This document shows, in pieces, positions 34,983 to 44,300 of a stretch of 64,000 nt of DNA (the first letter of the stretch is position 1; each line of letters opens with the position of its first letter). Source of the DNA: Verrucomicrobiota bacterium (GTDB lineage: Bacteria; Verrucomicrobiota; Verrucomicrobiia; Limisphaerales; PALSA-1396). The notes under the pieces are model-generated. The model was not told the DNA's origin. It worked only from the letters and a program-made list of their open reading frames with translations, and did no database searches. The position numbers and the translations under genes were made by a program. Location: NCBI GenBank assembly GCA_016200005.1, contig JACQFP010000069.1, positions 1 to 64,000 of the forward strand, written 5' to 3'.

Positions 34983-36146
34983 TCATACACTCACCGGCAG
35001 TCTTTGATCAGTTTGAAGCGACCGTGTTGCCCTCCTTGCCGGTTCAGGCACCGATGGCTGTGGCACGGTTCCGACCGTCACCTTCACGGAGATGTCTCCG
35101 TTTGGATGGACATCGCCGTTGGGTCGGTGTGACAGATCAATTGGAGCGCCGCCTCGTTTCAGAGATTCCGAGGATGCCTCAAGAATCTGAACCAGTTCCA
35201 GCCCCCGCTTGCCGCTCGTCAGCGGGATGGTGCCTTGCTTGATGCAATCGAGAAAGTGCTGACATTCGACCTTCAGCGGTTCCTCCTGTTTGATATAGGG
35301 AATATGCACGTCACCATAATGGTAGGCGTAATGGAATTCACCAAACGTATCGTAGTGCGGCGGCCTTTCGACTCGGGCGTCGAAAATCCGGATCTTTTCC
35401 ATCGGCGCAATGTCGTCATACACGATCATTCGCTTGCTGCCAACAATCGTCATCTCCCTCACCTTGCGCGGGTCGAGCCAACTGCTGTGAATGATGGCCG
35501 TTCGTTGCTTGGGAAAGCTGAGGCACATGGTGGTCACGTCTTCCACGCCCGGCGTGATGTGAGCACTGCCGCGGCAGTTTATCGTGACGGGTTGTTCCCC
35601 CATGATGTATTGAATGATCGAGATATCATGCGGGGCCAAGTCCCACGCTACATTGATGTCCTTCTGGAAAAGGCCCAGGTTAAGTCGTCGGGCTGAAATG
35701 TACCGGATTTCACCAATGTCACCGGCATCGACGGTTTCCTTGATCTTTCTCACGGCGGGTGAATAAAGGAAGGTATGGCCGACCATCAACACCAAACCCT
35801 GCTTTCGCGCAATTTCAATCAATTCTTCACATTCATGAGAGGAGGTGGTGATCGGTTTTTCGATGAACGTGTGTTTCCCCGCCAGCAGGCTCGCTTTCGC
35901 CATCGGGTAATGCGTCCTGACCGCGGTGGCTATGACCACGGCATCCAAGCCACTGCCGTTCAACATGTGGCTGTAATCTGTCGCACCCTCGACTTCTGGG
36001 TACAACGACTTAAGATGTGTGAGGCGCGCCTGGCTGATGTCGCACATCATTTTCAGATTGCAATCGGGTAAAGATCGGAAGTTGCGTACCAGATTTGGCC
36101 CCCAGTATCCGCAACCTACTACACCGATATTTATTGGGTTTTTCAT
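34983..36146 (-). CDS. Gfo/Idh/MocA oxidoreductase (WbpB-like)
   Basis: 387 residues from the ATG at 36144-36146, where the Rossmann motif begins at once (MKNPINIGVVGCGYWGPNLV). The frame extends 369 bp upstream but only as non-family sequence running into the sugar-transferase gene. FIEKPITTS contains the conserved EKP, and AWDLAPHDISIIQYI the catalytic His region. WbpB oxidises the 3-OH of UDP-GlcNAc-uronate. Context with the acetyltransferase (24 bp downstream) and a 2-epimerase supports this, though the family has many substrates. Confidence 0.88.
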   Translation of the reverse strand: MKNPINIGVVGCGYWGPNLVRNFRSLPDCNLKMMCDISQARLTHLKSLYPEVEGATDYSHMLNGSGLDAVVIATAVRTHYPMAKASLLAGKHTFIEKPITTSSHECEELIEIARKQGLVLMVGHTFLYSPAVRKIKETVDAGDIGEIRYISARRLNLGLFQKDINVAWDLAPHDISIIQYIMGEQPVTINCRGSAHITPGVEDVTTMCLSFPKQRTAIIHSSWLDPRKVREMTIVGSKRMIVYDDIAPMEKIRIFDARVERPPHYDTFGEFHYAYHYGDVHIPYIKQEEPLKVECQHFLDCIKQGTIPLTSGKRGLELVQILEASSESLKRGGAPIDLSHRPNGDVHPNGDISVKVTVGTVPQPSVPEPARRATRSLQTDQRLPVSV

Positions 36147-36235
36147 ATTACGACTCCTTGTTACGACTCCGTTTTCTATGTTTCCTTCTGTGTTCAAACG
36201 TCTCTCCTGTTCATCCCGGTAACTGCATGGAAAGA

Positions 36236-37030
36236 TTATTGTGGCATGGACTGCTGATTGACATCCCTGGTTGGAAGTATGATTCCCGACCGGCCACGAC
36301 CAGCGAATGAACTTCCTTTGTGCCGCGTCTCCTGTAGTTGCATTATCAGGGCCGGGATGGTTCTGAGAATGATTTTGAAGTCCAGCCACAGATTCTTGTT
36401 TCTCACGTAGTTGATGTCCAACTGGATCATTTCCACGAAAGTGGTTCGGTTCTTGCCACTGACCTGCCACAGTCCGGTCAGCCCGGGCAATGTATTGAAT
36501 CGTTCTCGCTGCCACGGAAGATATTTGTCATACTCGTAGGGCAGACAGGGACGTGGACCTACCAGGCTCATGTCCCCTAGCAGCACATTGATTATTTGAG
36601 GCAGTTCATCCAGCCCGGAGGAACGAAGCAGCAAACCCAAGGGGATGAGCCGCGGGTCGCCTTGCGTATCCATTTTGACCATGGGCACATCCGAACTCAT
36701 CAGGTGATTTAGATGGCCTTGGTGTACTGTCGTGTCAGCACCAACAACCATGGTGCGAAACTTGAAGCACGTAAATCGTCTGCCCAGGTAACCGACGCGC
36801 TCCTGCCTGAACAAAACCGGCCCGGCGGAAACAGCCCGAATCAACAAAGCGATGAACAACATCAACGGAAACAGCAAGGGCAGGGCCACCAGAATTGCAG
36901 CCATGTCGAGCACTCGCTTCCAACGTGGAATTTTCATGCAAAGCTCCGCACTTGCAGGTTGGGACGAATCCTCGCCCGACCCACTCTCACGCTCCGGACG
37001 CACCCCCGGAGTTTTATTTCTTGCCCCCAT
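36236..37030 (-). CDS. Initiating undecaprenyl-phosphate sugar-1-phosphate transferase
   Basis: 264 residues. A basic, disordered 30-residue N terminus is followed by one hydrophobic hairpin (KRVLDMAAILVALPLLFPLM), then the PNPT catalytic domain: FRQERVGYLGRRF, FKFRTMV, SGLDELPQIINVLLGDMSLV, GPRP and LPGLTGLWQVSGKN. This is the short (single-anchor) WbaP/PglC-type enzyme that transfers a sugar-phosphate to undecaprenyl-phosphate to begin each repeat unit. It is the second gene of the locus, 6 bp after the antiterminator gene. The sugar is unknown. Confidence 0.95.
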   Translation of the reverse strand: MGARNKTPGVRPERESGSGEDSSQPASAELCMKIPRWKRVLDMAAILVALPLLFPLMLFIALLIRAVSAGPVLFRQERVGYLGRRFTCFKFRTMVVGADTTVHQGHLNHLMSSDVPMVKMDTQGDPRLIPLGLLLRSSGLDELPQIINVLLGDMSLVGPRPCLPYEYDKYLPWQRERFNTLPGLTGLWQVSGKNRTTFVEMIQLDINYVRNKNLWLDFKIILRTIPALIMQLQETRHKGSSFAGRGRSGIILPTRDVNQQSMPQ

Positions 37031-37036
37031 CTCAAC

Positions 37037-37609
37037 TTAATCCTGCAACACCGCTCGCTGCGGTGCTGCCAAAAACGGCACCCGGTCCGCCACGCTGTTT
37101 TTCTCCAGCACGACCAAACCCCGATCGACCTCCACCGCAGTGGGGCGGCCCAGAACGTCGAGTAAAACCTGAACGCGCTGTCTTGCGGGCATCACCCGCA
37201 GAACAAAAGCACGCATACCGACAAAAGCCCCATCGGCGACGAGCACCTCCGCCCCAGGTGAGAGAAGGTCATCAACCGTGATGGGATCTTGCGTCTCGAA
37301 ACACTCCTGTAACTCCTCGATGACCGAATCCGGAATTGCCGGAATCCGGTCCGCGAAGTGAACGATATTGCTTACCCCGTACGTGTATTTGATCTCGTCC
37401 AGCCGCTCTCCAATCACGCAACGGACAAAAAGATAACAAGGGAACAGCGGTTCGATGACCCGCACCACGCCACGGCGGGTCGCCCTTTCAACCCGCAGAC
37501 GGGGATGGAAAACTTCCAATTTCAGGTGCTTGCGCAGATTCGCCGCGGCAATGTGTTCATGCTTCGGCTTTGTGCGCGCGCAATACCAGGCTGGGGCGTT
37601 GGTTTGCAT
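37037..37609 (-). CDS. NusG/RfaH-like specialised antiterminator
   Basis: 190 residues from the ATG at 37607-37609 (MQTNAPAWYCARTKPKHEHI); the frame is open to 37774, but those residues do not belong to the fold. The NGN domain has the W-Y-x-A-R-T-K-P-K-E/H start and FPCYLFVRCVI. The C-terminal KOW part (GAEVLVADGAFVGMRAFVLR) is complete. NusG paralogues of this kind (RfaH, UpxY, LoaP) head long polysaccharide operons and let RNA polymerase read through 30 kb or more. Its place as first gene fits exactly. No ops-like pause sequence was identified. Confidence 0.93.
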   Translation of the reverse strand: MQTNAPAWYCARTKPKHEHIAAANLRKHLKLEVFHPRLRVERATRRGVVRVIEPLFPCYLFVRCVIGERLDEIKYTYGVSNIVHFADRIPAIPDSVIEELQECFETQDPITVDDLLSPGAEVLVADGAFVGMRAFVLRVMPARQRVQVLLDVLGRPTAVEVDRGLVVLEKNSVADRVPFLAAPQRAVLQD

Positions 37610-37848
37610 TTTCAGCGTTGAAAGGTGGCGCAGGGACCGCGGTAATTCGTCGGAGTGGCTTGCCGACACTGAGCATTCGAGATTCTTGGCGCCAATCCTT
37701 CCAAGAACAATGCCCATGACAGGCGCAGGAGGCAGATTACACCGGAACCCATAACACAATACCTTGTCGCCCACGGAAAAACCGAATTCTGGAACAACCT
37801 CGCGACAGGAGCACGATCGGATGTCCGGCCAAGAACTTCCCGCATGTT

Positions 37849-37930
37849 GAATATAGTGAATCTCACCGGCATGAATCTACACACCATCCGCAGCAAATGT
37901 CTGTCGTGGCCTACCCTCATTCTTTTGTAG
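37849..37930 (-). promoter_or_regulatory. Conserved upstream element, copy 2 (before the polysaccharide locus)
   Basis: Found in the 447-bp gap 37610-38056 between the antiterminator and the response regulator. It shares with 4257-4336 the blocks GAATGAGGG, GCCACGACAGACA, GTGTAGATTCA and GTGAGATTC in the same order and orientation relative to the downstream gene. It ends 239 bp before the antiterminator ATG, leaving room for a leader RNA. It is probably a promoter/activator region for the whole locus. The LuxR-type regulator encoded next to it is a candidate binder; this is inference. Confidence 0.65.
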
Positions 37931-38056
37931 CGGCGGCCGGGACAAACCTTCATGACTGCTGCTTCACCACGCCGATTAGGAGAGGTCGGAATCGATCAAA
38001 CCATCCAAGGTGTTGAAGCGGCGGCGGCGCGCCGGGTTGGAGAATGCGTCGTGACC

Positions 38057-38758
38057 TCAGGGATTCGGACTACTAGCCTGCGAGGCGACATGCCAGCGGA
38101 TGGCGTATTGAAGCAGATCGAGGGCGTCTTTGAGATTCAGCTTTTCCTTGATGCGCGCGCGATAAGTTTCCACCGTGCTGACATCAATGTGCAGTTCTGC
38201 GGCAATCTGACGGGTGCTGCGCCCTGCCCCGATGAATTCGAAAACTTGCAACTCCCGATCCGTCAAACAATCCAAGGGGAAACCCGTAGTGGGGCGGGAA
38301 CGACCGGCGATCCGGGAGGCCACGCGCGCGGCCGCCTTTTCACTCCAATAAATCTCGCCATTCAAAATCTGCCGGATGGCCACGAGAATCTTTGTGGCGG
38401 CTTCCTGTTTGGTAATGTACCCGCGCGCGCCGGCGCGGATCGCCCGTTCTGCGTGAAGATCCTCGTCGTGCGCGGAGAGCACCAGAATTTGTACTTTTGG
38501 ATAACGGGTGCGAAGGTCTTTGATGAGTTCCATCCCGTCGGAGTTTTTCAAAGTCAGATCTATAATGGCCAGTTGCGGTTTCGAGGCCGCCACCGCCAAC
38601 AAAGCCTGCTCACGATCTTCCGCTTCGCCGCAAACCATCAAATCACGTTCGCGTTCGATAACCCCCTTCAACGACAAGCGCACCAGCGGATGGTCATCAA
38701 TGATCAGAATGCGGGTATGGCTGTGATTACCCGTCTGATTGTGTTTGGCATCTTTCAT
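38057..38758 (-). CDS. NarL/LuxR-family response regulator
   Basis: 233 residues. Receiver domain: ILIIDDHPLVR with the acidic pair, LAIIDLTLKNSDG with the phospho-acceptor Asp, LVLSAHDE and GYITKQEA with the conserved Lys. It is intact. C-terminal LuxR HTH: LTDRELQVFEFIGAGRST and IDVSTVETYRARIKEKL. It should dimerise and bind DNA after phosphorylation by a sensor kinase, which is not in the window. It is transcribed on the same strand as the polysaccharide locus, directly upstream of the element at 37849, and may control it. Confidence 0.93.
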   Translation of the reverse strand: MKDAKHNQTGNHSHTRILIIDDHPLVRLSLKGVIERERDLMVCGEAEDREQALLAVAASKPQLAIIDLTLKNSDGMELIKDLRTRYPKVQILVLSAHDEDLHAERAIRAGARGYITKQEAATKILVAIRQILNGEIYWSEKAAARVASRIAGRSRPTTGFPLDCLTDRELQVFEFIGAGRSTRQIAAELHIDVSTVETYRARIKEKLNLKDALDLLQYAIRWHVASQASSPNP

Positions 38759-39130
38759 CTGCGTCTTTAAGATTCAATCTGGAAACCCATTCGCCGCCAC
38801 CAAAAATCCTGATTCGATTCATCGCTGTTAACCCACTTTTACAGACATTACTTATGCCGCCACGAGTCTCGAATTGCAAGCCAGAAGAAATTATTTGCGC
38901 TGACTCGCACGCGCACCACTTTGTACAGAGTGCACACGGCCAGTCCTGGGCGGTTGAATGGCGCTTGGCGCTTTCCAGGAATATTCACGCTGGGCCTCAG
39001 CCAAATCTTCACACCGAGGATGGCACACCCGTCGCAACAGCGCCAACGTCAGCCAGCACCGCGCCAGCGCGGATTGCTTGCCCCACCGCGAAGGCACTGG
39101 CAACCAAACTCGCGTCTCACGCCTGGCCGC
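38759..39130. other. 372-bp gap, no gene recognised
   Basis: Upstream of the response regulator and downstream of the oxidoreductase stop. Open frames on the plus strand (for example 38854-39153) have no family motif and no clear ribosome-binding site. The region probably holds the response-regulator promoter, but no hexamers stand out. Confidence 0.4.
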
Positions 39131-40303
39131 TCAACTCACAATCGGCCATTTGAAAGTGGACGTCAGCGCGATGCGTCTGCCGGTTTCCTGTGACGCGCGT
39201 GCGGCAGTGATGATTTCCAAGACGTGCAGCGCCTGCTCCGGCGTCACCAGCAACTCCTTTCCAGTGACGAGACACTCGGCAGCCAACGCCGCGCCTTGCT
39301 GCCAGATGTAACCTTCCGCGTCCGTCACATGGCGCTCGAGTTTCGGTTGTTGCTTCGTCGCCAGATCGACGCCTTGCGGTGCCCAATCGTAACCCACCAA
39401 ACCCATAAACCCGCCCGAACCGACAATCGTAATGGTGTGCCGCTGTTCGCCGCGTCCGTCGTGGCCATGCGGGTTGAAGTAATTGAAGCCCGACTGCACG
39501 TGCGAAATGACGCCCTTGCCGTGGTCGAGCAACACCATCGCGTTGTCTTCCTCGGTCACCTTGATCTTACCCTTCTCCGTGATGTCCCGCTCCGCCGTGA
39601 CGATGCTCAACATTGCCGTGACGTGTTTCACCGGGCCGAGCAATCCGGTCAGCGACGTGATGTTGTAAACCATCAGGTCCGGCATGCTGCCACCACCCTT
39701 TTCGTAAAAGAAGGAAGACCAGTTCGGCCCTTCGTGTCCATAGTCCGCGTGCGCCGCCGCGACGCGTCCGAGAGCGCCTTGCGCCAGTGTACGCGCCATG
39801 AATGCGAACTGCGGACTTTGCACCGTGATCGGCGCGCCCCACAGTCGCCGGTTCTTTTTCCTGGCCAAGGCCAGAAGTGCTTGGCCGGCGGCGAGTGAGT
39901 TGGCGATGGGCTTTTCGCTCCAAACATGTTTGCCCGCTTCGAGCGCCTGCCGGTTCAAATGCTCATGCTCCTGCATGTCCGTAAGATCGATGAGAAAGTC
40001 GAACGGCTCGCCCGCCAGCATCTTGTCGATGTGCGGATAGTGATGCGCCACTTTGAATTCTTCCGCCCGCTTGCGCGCGCGCTCCGGTCGGATGTCGCAC
40101 AAACTCACGACCTCGACATAAGGACATTTCGTGAGCACCGGCAGATAAGAACCCGACACGCTGCCGCACCCGATTATGCCGGTACGGATGCGCTTGGTGT
40201 CATCGGCCACTGCGGTCACGGCGCCAGACGCCACGGCGGCACCGGCGAGTAAAGTTGTCTTCGCGAATTCACGACGGGTTATTTGATGGGCTTGCGTCTT
40301 CAT
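39131..40303 (-). CDS. Tat-exported Gfo/Idh/MocA oxidoreductase
   Basis: 390 residues from the ATG at 40301-40303, preceded by AAGGAA at a good distance. A twin-arginine signal (TRREFAKTTLLAGAAVASG) is followed by the Rossmann fold IRTGIIGCGSVSGSYLP and the conserved EKP (VWSEKPIAN). GKFYEK-type catalytic residues are not obvious; YNITSLTGLLG lies in the central domain. Tat-exported members are common in Verrucomicrobia and Planctomycetes and act on sugars or sugar acids in the periplasm with a tightly bound cofactor. It is divergent from a secreted GH16, so a link to glucan breakdown is plausible. Confidence 0.9.
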   Translation of the reverse strand: MKTQAHQITRREFAKTTLLAGAAVASGAVTAVADDTKRIRTGIIGCGSVSGSYLPVLTKCPYVEVVSLCDIRPERARKRAEEFKVAHHYPHIDKMLAGEPFDFLIDLTDMQEHEHLNRQALEAGKHVWSEKPIANSLAAGQALLALARKKNRRLWGAPITVQSPQFAFMARTLAQGALGRVAAAHADYGHEGPNWSSFFYEKGGGSMPDLMVYNITSLTGLLGPVKHVTAMLSIVTAERDITEKGKIKVTEEDNAMVLLDHGKGVISHVQSGFNYFNPHGHDGRGEQRHTITIVGSGGFMGLVGYDWAPQGVDLATKQQPKLERHVTDAEGYIWQQGAALAAECLVTGKELLVTPEQALHVLEIITAARASQETGRRIALTSTFKWPIVS

Positions 40304-40448
40304 CGATTTGGTTCCTTTATTCTGTACCCTTGTCAGGGCCTTGGCGGTGTTGAAATTGCGACTCGCTTCGCGGCGCGCATGGGCACCAACGCGCGTTCGG
40401 AAGGCCTCGCGATTGACAAAAAGCTCTGCGCACGCTCCCCTTGCCTTC

Positions 40449-41294
40449 ATGAAGCAGGTTGCCACGCGAATCCTCCGCCTCTGCCTCGTGGTCGCCGCGG
40501 CTTGCGTACTGGCAGCGCCTGCGCAAACAGCCGGTGACTGGCGGTTGGTGTGGGCGGATGAATTCCAACAGGCCGACGGCAGTGCGCCCGACCCGGCAAA
40601 ATGGGTTTATGATCTGGGCGGCGGGCTCTGGGGCAACAACGAATTGCAAATCTACACCGACCGCCGGGTCAATTCCCGGATTGAGGGCGGCAAACTCATC
40701 ATTGAGGCCCGCCGGGAAACCTTGACCGGCGCCGACGGCGTCAAGCGCAATTACACTTCCGCGCGGCTTAAGACCCTGGGCAAAGTGTCGTGGACGTTTG
40801 GTCGAATGGAGGCGCGTATAAAGGTGCCAAGAGGTCAGGGAATCTGGCCCGCGTTCTGGATGCTCGGCACAAACATCACCACCGTCGATTGGCCGGCGTG
40901 TGGCGAGATTGACATTATGGAAAACATCGGGCGCGAACCTCTCACGATTCATGGCACCATCCACGGGCCGGGCTACTCTGGTGGTGGCGGCATCGGCGGC
41001 GCGATTACCAACCGGGTTTCGGTTGCCGGTGACTTTCATCTCTTCGCCATCGAGTGGGAGCCGGCGCTGATACGGTGGTTTCTTGACAACAAGCTCTATT
41101 TCACAGTCACAACCACGAACCTTCCTGCCGGGGCGAAATGGGTTTTCGATCACAACCATTTTCTGCTCCTCAACGTCGCCGTGGGCGGCGACTGGCCGGG
41201 AAACCCGGACGCTTCGACCTCGTTTCCGCAACGGATGGAGGTTGATTACGTCCGTGTTTACGCGCCCACCAACGCGGTGCCGCGGCGGTTTTAG
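40449..41294 (+). CDS. Secreted glycoside hydrolase family 16 (beta-glucanase)
   Basis: 281 residues from the ATG at 40449, which gives a signal peptide (MKQVATRILRLCLVVAAAC, cleavage near AQTAG). The earlier frame start lacks one. The GH16 active site is CGEIDIMENIG, with the E-x-D-x-x-E catalytic residues in place. WVYDLGGGLWGNNELQIYT, GIWPAFWMLG and VGGDWPGNPD are laminarinase-type GH16 motifs. It should cleave beta-1,3- or mixed-linkage glucans such as laminarin outside the cell. It shares a 145-bp divergent intergenic region with the Tat oxidoreductase. Confidence 0.95.
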   Translation: MKQVATRILRLCLVVAAACVLAAPAQTAGDWRLVWADEFQQADGSAPDPAKWVYDLGGGLWGNNELQIYTDRRVNSRIEGGKLIIEARRETLTGADGVKRNYTSARLKTLGKVSWTFGRMEARIKVPRGQGIWPAFWMLGTNITTVDWPACGEIDIMENIGREPLTIHGTIHGPGYSGGGGIGGAITNRVSVAGDFHLFAIEWEPALIRWFLDNKLYFTVTTTNLPAGAKWVFDHNHFLLLNVAVGGDWPGNPDASTSFPQRMEVDYVRVYAPTNAVPRRF

Positions 41295-41317
41295 CAGGGC
41301 CGGACCAGAGAGCGTTT

Positions 41318-44300
41318 TTATGGAGTTTTCGGGCGATAGAATTTCTTGACTTCCAATGGGGCTGGCACGGTGTAGGGACTGGTGGCGCCGACCAAATCGC
41401 TCCACGGGCCGCCGATGTTGTCGGCGCTTTGCAACGGCACACCGCCCGTCCAGCGGATGACGATATCGCTGCCTTCCAGCCGTACGGTGATGCATCCTGG
41501 AATTTTGCCGGCACTCGGACCGCCCAACGAAGCGATGGAAGCATCGGATCTCCGCCCACTGCTGAACTGGACACTGCTGACATAGGCATCGTTGTTGTAG
41601 CCGTTGTTTTCGGCGAACAGCAACGCGAAAGAAGTTTGCAGCGAGAACCGGCCATCCACCACATCGAGCCCTTCCGTCTGTTCTCCCACCTTGACGCCAT
41701 CAACAAACTTGGCAACGACCGGGTGAATTCCGGGGCCGGACATATCCACCGCCAGGGCGATCCGATGCCAGACATCCGGCGTGATATTGCCGTGATAAAT
41801 GCCGTTGATCCCGATGCCATTGGCGAAATCGTCGATATAGAATTCGCTGTCATCGCCACCGTTGGTGGCAGTCGTGCTGGCCTGCAGCAAGGCGCGCCAC
41901 GCCAGGTCTGAGCTGCTGGGATAAAGGATGTCATAGATAATGGTGTACTGATTGACATTGGCGCCGCCACCATTTGGCAACGCGCCGTGGAACATTTTGT
42001 AGCCGCCCCAAGCGTCAGTACTGGGATTCTCGCCGGGGCTGACGTTACTGCCACTGGCCGGAGTGAACTTCATAACCGTGGCCGGCTGGCCATTGATGCT
42101 GGCGATGGCGAAATTGGCAGTCGTATTGAACGTGGTGGTGGCCTGCACCGAGGCGTCAAAATATTGCAGGTCCTGGCCGCAACTTGCGGCAAGGTTGCCG
42201 TTGAAGTCCCATTGGCCGGTGACAACGGCACCGGGGTTAATGACCGTCACCAATGCAGGCACGCTGCTCGTCACTGAGCCGCCGGCATTGCTCACGATCA
42301 CATCATAACTGCCAGCGTCGGAAACTTGCGCATTTTGGATATTAAAAACAGACAGAATCGCGCCCGGAAGATTCGTGCCGTCGTGACGCCATTGATATTG
42401 CAAGCCGTAGCCTACCGCGCTGACCGTCAGCACTTCGGCCGCGTTGCCGATCGCGACTGTTTGATTCACCGGAGCGGGGCCGGCGGCGATCAAAGGCGGA
42501 CTGAAGGCCGACGGAGAGAGGCTGTAGAGGCCAAAGTCATCCACGCCGAAATACCAGCTATCGCTCGCGACCTGCGCAAATCGAAACCGTACCGCAGGCT
42601 GGTTGTCCGCCGCGGTCAAACGAATGACTTCGACGCGCTTGGATTCCGCATCGTCATCGTTCAGCCGGGCGCTGAGGTAGGGGCCGAGGGTGGACCATTG
42701 GCTTTGGCCCACGCCAATGAAAGCGCCGTAATTGCCCGGCGGAGGCACGTCTCCGTGCGCAACCGCAAAGGTGTTTGACGCATCCACACTGTGCGCGTTG
42801 TTGAAGGCGATGTCCGGGCCGTCGAGCAGGTAAAGTGCAGGCAACCAGGTGGCGCCACCATTGATGGAGTACTCGACCGAACCGAGACTGTCCTGGTTTT
42901 GCTTGTAAATGTTGTGGAACGAGAGATGGACATTGGAATGGCCGGTCAGATTGTAATCCCTTGTGAATAGATACTGGATCTGATTGCCTGCCGAGCGATG
43001 AGCCGACACAGCGAAGATGAAGTTTGTGTCGATCAGGTTTGTGACCGGCGCACCGTTAATGAATTGATTGGGTGCGACACTGAAAGCGCTCAAGTAATCC
43101 CGCCCCAAGTCGTTCGGCACCGTAGTCAGATTGGACAGGGTGCTGCGACTGATCACCACCCAGTTCGTAAAGGAGTCCGAACGGAAGTCGTTAAGATCAT
43201 TTCCAGGAATGACATCAAGGTCGGTCGAGTTTGCGACCGACCACCCGGCAGGCAAGGTCTCTTCCGCCAAGGCATCAAAGTTTTCCAGATAAATGGGCGG
43301 GCCAAGATTGAGGTTCACGTAAGACCCGACCGTGAATTGAAATTGATTGGTCTTTGTGGTGACCGGGAGGCCGTTGTCGCTCCAGACAATTCTGTAAGTG
43401 TGGGTCGAAAGCGCCGTCAGGAGCCCGGGAGGATCGTATTGAATCGTCGTCAGATCGGCGGACTTCTGAATGGTCGGCGTCACGGGCGAGCCATCGAAAG
43501 AAAACTGGAGGGAGTTGGTGTTCACCGTCTTGGCGACATCTCTCAAGCCGACATTAATGAGAACCGCCGGGCTGACGCCGGGCTGATTGTCGGTTGGCGA
43601 CGCGGTTTCGAGAAGGGTTGTCTCATTGGTATTGATCACGTCGAGCTTCACGAGATCGACATAGGTGTCGGGGCTGCCGCTGACACCCGCATTGGGGCTG
43701 CGTGTGATATACACGGTCGCTTTACGCGCTCCCGTTGGCACTGGCGCCCTTGTGGAATATTTTATCCATTCATGATTACCTGCAAGATTCCCGGGGAAGT
43801 TGGAAGTGCCGTCGGCGAATATGACGGCATGGGTGCCGTCCGTGCGATCAAAGATGACGTTGGTGCCAATCTGGTTGGTGCCGGTCGCATCGAAAAATCG
43901 AAGATTCAGAAAGGGCTGTTCCGGATTTGAGTGGGGTTTGCCATAGGAAGCGAGCCAGGCGCTGAACGTGTATTGACCGCGGTTAGCGTCAATGTCCGTC
44001 CCGCTCAACGCATTGGTAAGATTCACCGTTTGCTTGAGCGCGTATTTCAAATTGTATTGCAGATGGTCGGTCAGGTTGGTCGGAGTGACAAAGAGTGCAT
44101 ACGCATCCACCGCACTTTGGTGCCGCCAGGCATAATGGCTGCCGGGATTCTCGGCGGCAGGAATCGTCACCCCGTCATAGTATGCGACCGACCAGGAGTG
44201 CGAGATGGAACTGACGATGCCGTCCCAACCCGCTTCCATCCCGTCCCGGCGTCCACCGTACGCACTTGCGCCTCCGATCAAGGTATCGAAGCTACCGTTC

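Noticed and set aside
4141-37930. Exosortase/PEP-CTERM system linked to the polysaccharide locus
   Set aside because: Looked for an exosortase-like membrane protein and PEP-CTERM tails; none found in the locus or on the exported proteins.
40317-41495. Minus-strand 392-residue frame
   Set aside because: Entirely antisense to the GH16 gene, whose signal peptide and active site are clear.
42998-43930. Plus-strand 310-residue frame
   Set aside because: Antisense to the 1022-residue LamG protein; Arg/Gly/Val composition typical of a shadow frame.
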